From positions 1 to 9,169 of the forward strand of contig JALOTU010000057.1 of the NCBI GenBank assembly GCA_025457725.1: DNA of 9,169 nucleotides, in the 5' to 3' direction. The notes below the pieces were generated by a model. The model ran no database searches, was not told the origin of the DNA, and saw only the letters and a program-made list of their open reading frames with translations. The DNA is from Verrucomicrobiota bacterium (lineage in GTDB: Bacteria > Verrucomicrobiota > Verrucomicrobiia > Limisphaerales > DSYF01). The position numbers and the translations under genes were made by a program. Positions 5,904 to 9,169 of the stretch are shown in pieces; position 1 is the first letter of the stretch, and each line of letters opens with the position of its first letter.

Positions 5904-7672
5904 TAGAATTCCAGGGCGCGCAGCCGGTTGCGGGCGATGCGGAGCGGGAGCAGGCCGGTTACGAGCGAAACCCCGCCGAAGACCAGCACTGCCAGCAGGC
6001 TCAGGTTGGTGTTTGTGTGGAACCCGCCCGAGGCCACGACCAGCAACAGCACCGAGAGCAGGATGTAGACAAAGCTGATGACCAGACAGAGGGTGCCCCC
6101 AAACCCGCTCACAATCTTGCCGGCGCTGGGGTCCTTGAAATTGGGATACAACACCCCGAGCCCCGTCGCCACCCCGTTGAGCGACAAGGTCATCAAGGTC
6201 ATGACCATTCCGAAAAAGACGATGCGATCCCATTCCATCTTCAGGAGGATGCAGGAAAGGGTGATCAACGCGAGGGTGACAACCAGCGAAGTGGTGCTCG
6301 CCAGCCAGTATTTCACACGCACCACCCGCTCCAGGCCCATGGGTGCGAGGCCGATGACCCATAGGCGTTGTCCTTCCAGCGAAAACTGCGGGAACACAAA
6401 CCGCGTGGTCAGGGTGGCCAGAGTCAGGGAGCACGTGCCCAGGTTCAGGTAGGCCACCAGGTTGATCCAGAAGGGATTGGTCAGTTGATGGGTGAAGTGG
6501 CGCAGGTTCATCACATAGGCCCCCAGCAATCCGAAGAGCACCACGGATTGGCCCCACTGGGCGGTGTCCCGCCAAAAAAGCACGATGTCCTTGTAAAGCA
6601 GCGCCGAGACCTCGGGTGAGATTCCCGGTATCCTCATCAATCCTCGTTCCAACCGCCCCGGCGACGCGAGGAGTGGCCGGGGGTCCTGGCGGGTTAGCAG
6701 CCTGCGCCAGCTCATCAGTGTCGACTGCCTGCCCTGGGCGATGGAAACACTGTGATAGAAGAACCGGCCGAGCCGGGTCAGCGTGAAGGTTGCAAAGAAC
6801 AAAGTGCTGCTCAGCAGGGTGAGGCCGTAAAAGGCCGACGGACGGAACAGTCCCTCGGCCCAGAGCAGGATGCCCGTCGTCAGTTGGTAGCTGGGCAGGA
6901 ACGGAAACATGGCAAATTGGGTGCGACCCAGCAACTGATCCAACACCACCAGCATGCGTGACTCCAGCATTTCGTCCGTGGCCACGGGTGATTTCCATAA
7001 GAACGCCACGATCAGGATCAATCCTAAGGCTCCCGTAAGCAGCAGGAACTGAAAACTGAGCCGGTCCAGATAGCGCGCGAGATACAAGGCCAACCACGCT
7101 CCCAACACCCCCGGCAGCACGATCAGCATGGCCGTCAACACCATGGTCACCAGATAGAAGTGCCAGGCCACATCCCGGACCATGCCAAACGCCGCCAACA
7201 GGGGTGCGGTTAGAAACACGAACGCCCACGAGGCCAGCACCACCGACTCAATGAATTTCCATTGAAAGACCGTTTCCCGTCGAATCGGCAGGGTCAACAG
7301 AAACAGTGTCTCGCGGTTCCGGAAGAAATTGGTATAGGCGATGATCAGGCTGCTGAGCAGCAGCAGGCCGAAGAGGAAGGCAAACAGCAGGTAGAGCAAT
7401 CGCTCCGTGAGCACCACTCCCAACCCGGGGAATCCGGCCACAAATTCCAAACCGCTTTGAAACAACAGAAAGGCCAGCGCCAGGTAGCCTAGAATGAATG
7501 TTCCGATCACGGAGGCCATCAGACGCGACTTCTCGCGCATGGCAAGGAGTCGTCGCCAGGTCTGGGTGATGTTGACGCGGGCGAGCAGCCAGAGCGCCGG
7601 GGCGCCTTGGGTTTCTCGATCTGCGGGAGTTGACACGTCGCGAACGTTACCCGTCCTTTTCGTGCGTGGCAA
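5903..7672 (-). CDS. ABC-2-like transporter permease, about 12 TM segments
   Basis: This large integral membrane protein has about 12 hydrophobic segments, the first two at roughly residues 52-72 and 92-114, and no ATP-binding motifs. The segment after TM2, FFRNRETLFLLTLPIRRETVF, resembles the cytoplasmic coupling region of ABC-2-type export permeases that carry a ...LLLSLPI... phrase. It fits the large permeases annotated as putative ABC transporter permease subunits of about 550-600 residues. The start is uncertain. TTG 7672-7670 is chosen because AGGAG stands six bases upstream (plus-strand CTCCT 7679-7683), giving 589 residues. A GTG at 7636 would give 577 residues, and the longest frame begins at TTG 7789 but lacks a ribosome binding site and has an unstructured tail. 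No ATPase gene flanks it, since both neighbours run on the other strand. Substrate is unknown. Confidence 0.85.
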   Translation of the reverse strand: MPRTKRTGNVRDVSTPADRETQGAPALWLLARVNITQTWRRLLAMREKSRLMASVIGTFILGYLALAFLLFQSGLEFVAGFPGLGVVLTERLLYLLFAFLFGLLLLSSLIIAYTNFFRNRETLFLLTLPIRRETVFQWKFIESVVLASWAFVFLTAPLLAAFGMVRDVAWHFYLVTMVLTAMLIVLPGVLGAWLALYLARYLDRLSFQFLLLTGALGLILIVAFLWKSPVATDEMLESRMLVVLDQLLGRTQFAMFPFLPSYQLTTGILLWAEGLFRPSAFYGLTLLSSTLFFATFTLTRLGRFFYHSVSIAQGRQSTLMSWRRLLTRQDPRPLLASPGRLERGLMRIPGISPEVSALLYKDIVLFWRDTAQWGQSVVLFGLLGAYVMNLRHFTHQLTNPFWINLVAYLNLGTCSLTLATLTTRFVFPQFSLEGQRLWVIGLAPMGLERVVRVKYWLASTTSLVVTLALITLSCILLKMEWDRIVFFGMVMTLMTLSLNGVATGLGVLYPNFKDPSAGKIVSGFGGTLCLVISFVYILLSVLLLVVASGGFHTNTNLSLLAVLVFGGVSLVTGLLPLRIARNRLRALEF

Positions 7673-7677
7673 CCACC

Positions 7678-7684
7678 GCTCCTC
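7678..7684 (-). promoter_or_regulatory. Ribosome binding site that decides the permease start
   Basis: On the minus strand GAGGAGC reads toward TTG 7672, with AGGAG six bases before the codon. It is the only good Shine-Dalgarno among the possible starts of this gene. Confidence 0.5.
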
Positions 7685-7910
7685 GCCTTGATCGAGCGGG
7701 GCGTGGTCACGGTTTGGGTGCCCGTGCCGGTTCCCGATCAGGCTCCAAAAGGGAATCCCAGTGGAGCTCGCCTCACTCTTTGCTGACAAAGCGTGAAATC
7801 GGTTTTTCTATTTGACCGGTCTCCTGTTATCCGGTAATCCCGATGAACCGGAAACACTTTTCCTTGTGGCGGTTTCAGCCATGTCGGAAGGGTTCTGGGT
7901 TATCGACAAA
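7685..7910. promoter_or_regulatory. Divergent spacer between the permease and the pilus gene
   Basis: This region must drive the leftward permease and the rightward pilus gene. An AT-richer island lies at about 7778-7816. TTGACC at 7812-7817 is a fair -35 match, but TAATCC 17 bases later is a poor -10. GACCGGTC (7814-7821) is an 8-base palindrome, and CCGG recurs at 7831-7834 and near 7855. No sigma-54 type TGGC-N-TTGC pair was found. No RNA gene or coding frame is supported. Confidence 0.35.
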
Positions 7911-9169
7911 ATGTTGAACACAAAGTCATTCCTGGCGGTGGATTTTGGGGCTGGCACCCTCAAGGTCGCGGAGTTTGAGACCAGCGAGTCGGGAGGACTG
8001 ATCCTGAAACGGTATGCGCTGAAACCGCTGGGCCAGGAAGGCGCCATCGAGGCCAAGCGCGAAGCCGTCGTGCTCAAGGCGCTGCAGGAGGCCATTGCGA
8101 GCCTCGGCAGCAGCGCGCGCAACATCAACATTTGCGCCCCCGGGTTTCATGTCTTTTCGAAATTCGTCAAGCTCCCGCCCGTGGATTCCGGGAAGGTGAC
8201 GCAGATCATCCAGTACGAGGCGCAGCAGAATGTTCCGTTCCCGCTCGCCGAAGTGGTGTGGGACTACCAGATTCTGGGAACCACCCCGGGGGGCGAGTTG
8301 GAGGTGCTGTTGGTTGCGATCAAGGCCGACATTGTTGAGCGGCTGTTCCGGCTGACCGATAGCGCCAACCTGGTGCTGCAGCTGACGGATGTATCCACCG
8401 CGGCGCTGTGCAACACCTTTCGCTATTGTTACGGCGATCTGGAGGGGTGCACGATGCTGTTCGACATCGGTGCGAAGACCAGCAATCTGCTCTTCTTTGA
8501 AAAGGGCAAGGTCTACTCGCGCAGCATCAACCTGGGGGCAAACTCCATCACCCAGGATTTTGCCTCGGAGATGAAGCTGCCGTTTGCCCAGGCCGACCAG
8601 ATCAAGATCGACGAGGGATTTGTCAGTCTGGGCGGCGCCTATGAGGAGCCGGACAATCCCAATCAGGCAGCCATTTCCAAAATCGCCCGCCAGTTCATGA
8701 CCCGGCTGCACATCCAGGTCAACCAGACCCTGCAGTTTTATCGCGGACAGCAGGGCGGATCGCAGCCCGACCGGTTGTTCCTCTGCGGCGGCGCTTCCGT
8801 CATGCCCTACACGGCGCAGTTCTTTGCCGAGAAGTTGAACATGCCGGTCGAGTATCTCAACCCGCTGCGCAATGTTCAGATTGATCCATCAGTTGATCTC
8901 GAATCGCTCGCCAAAGTGGCCCACATGCTCGGGGAGGTCGTGGGATTGGGTTTGCGCAATCTCGCGCATTGCCCTGTGGAACTCAATCTTATGCCCGCCA
9001 GCACGCTCCGCTGGCAGAGTTTCAACCAGAAGAAGCCGTATTTCATCGCCACGGTTGTAGCCCTGGTACTGACGGTTGCCGCCGTGGGCTGGCTGTTCGG
9101 TCGCAGTGCCAACGTCAAGCTCAACGAGCTTGCCACCTTGAAGAGTGAAACCGAACCCTTGAAGCAGAA
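7911..9169 (+). CDS. pilM: PilM-PilN fusion, type IV pilus inner-membrane assembly protein (3' partial)
   Basis: The frame is open from ATG 7911 to the window end (419 residues seen). Residues 1 to about 350 are a full actin-like PilM: FLAVDFGAGTLKVAEF at 7-22 (phosphate loop 1), FDIGAKTSNLLFF at 184-196 (loop 2) and FLCGGASVMPYT at 290-301 (adenosine motif). PilM is a cytoplasmic ATP-binding protein that docks on the N-terminal tail of PilN under the PilN-PilO complex. Here PVELNLMPAS (355-364), which resembles the INLLP docking motif of PilN, follows in the same chain, then a membrane helix at about 376-397 and a heptad-like start of a coiled coil (VKLNELATLKSETEPLK). This order is PilM joined to PilN. 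An ATG at 7881 is also in frame and would add ten residues; GGAAGGG at 7886-7892 is far (18 bases) from ATG 7911, so the start is not settled. PilO/P/Q genes probably follow to the right. The secretin-system relative GspL also joins an actin-like domain to a TM helix, so a T2SS-like reading is the main alternative. Confidence 0.9.
   Translation, partial: MLNTKSFLAVDFGAGTLKVAEFETSESGGLILKRYALKPLGQEGAIEAKREAVVLKALQEAIASLGSSARNINICAPGFHVFSKFVKLPPVDSGKVTQIIQYEAQQNVPFPLAEVVWDYQILGTTPGGELEVLLVAIKADIVERLFRLTDSANLVLQLTDVSTAALCNTFRYCYGDLEGCTMLFDIGAKTSNLLFFEKGKVYSRSINLGANSITQDFASEMKLPFAQADQIKIDEGFVSLGGAYEEPDNPNQAAISKIARQFMTRLHIQVNQTLQFYRGQQGGSQPDRLFLCGGASVMPYTAQFFAEKLNMPVEYLNPLRNVQIDPSVDLESLAKVAHMLGEVVGLGLRNLAHCPVELNLMPASTLRWQSFNQKKPYFIATVVALVLTVAAVGWLFGRSANVKLNELATLKSETEPLKQ

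Noticed and set aside
5886..7229. 447-codon minus-strand frame overlapping the permease gene
   Set aside because: It is in a different frame of the same strand as the permease, with Gly/Pro/Arg/His-rich composition and no membrane or domain pattern. The permease frame has coherent TM segments.
7673..7789. N-terminal extension of the permease to TTG 7789
   Set aside because: The added 39 residues are polar and unstructured and the distal TTG has no ribosome binding site, whereas TTG 7672 has AGGAG at good spacing.
7926..8711. 261-codon minus-strand frame opposite pilM
   Set aside because: The plus strand carries all three actin-like PilM motifs. The antisense frame shows none of its own.

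Overview
This is a high-GC bacterial chromosomal window that reads like ordinary housekeeping and envelope DNA. The best guess for the source is the Verrucomicrobiota or a neighbouring PVC group. That guess rests on the mixture of genes: the end of a surface protein with Ig/cadherin-like repeats, a receiver protein with a WDGF-type long loop, a free-standing heptose-phosphate adenylyltransferase beside a large AsmA-like protein, and a PilM protein running straight into a PilN-like segment. No rRNA, tRNA, insertion sequence, CRISPR array or phage gene was seen, so the phylum call is inference from gene style only.

Left part (1-960). The last 50 codons of a secreted repeat protein enter from the left edge and stop at 154. 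A 239-base gap follows with one GC hairpin and a G-rich tract. A single-domain response regulator then lies on the minus strand (394-804), and a short divergent spacer separates it from the next block.

Central plus-strand block (958-5896). menG/ubiE (menaquinone or ubiquinone C-methyltransferase) is followed after 13 bases by the HldE C-domain homologue (ADP-heptose synthesis for LPS). After 85 bases comes a 904-residue inner-membrane-anchored AsmA-like protein, probably involved in envelope lipid or outer-membrane homeostasis. About 200 bases later is a stand-alone CoaB-type phosphopantothenoylcysteine synthetase domain. The first two genes are probably one operon; the third may have its own promoter.

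Right part (5903-9169). A minus-strand, roughly 12-TM ABC-2-like permease converges on the CoaB-like gene, with a symmetric hairpin spanning both stop codons. No ATPase partner is in the window. A 238-base divergent spacer separates it from a plus-strand type IV pilus gene that runs off the right edge. This gene has a complete actin-like PilM fold, then a PilN-type N-terminal motif, a transmembrane helix and the start of a coiled coil, so it is a PilM-PilN fusion.

I found no convincing evidence for a wholly new system. The items most worth following up are the PilM-PilN fusion, the divergent stand-alone CoaB-like protein, the AsmA-like protein beside ADP-heptose synthesis, the orphan permease and the extended receiver loop.
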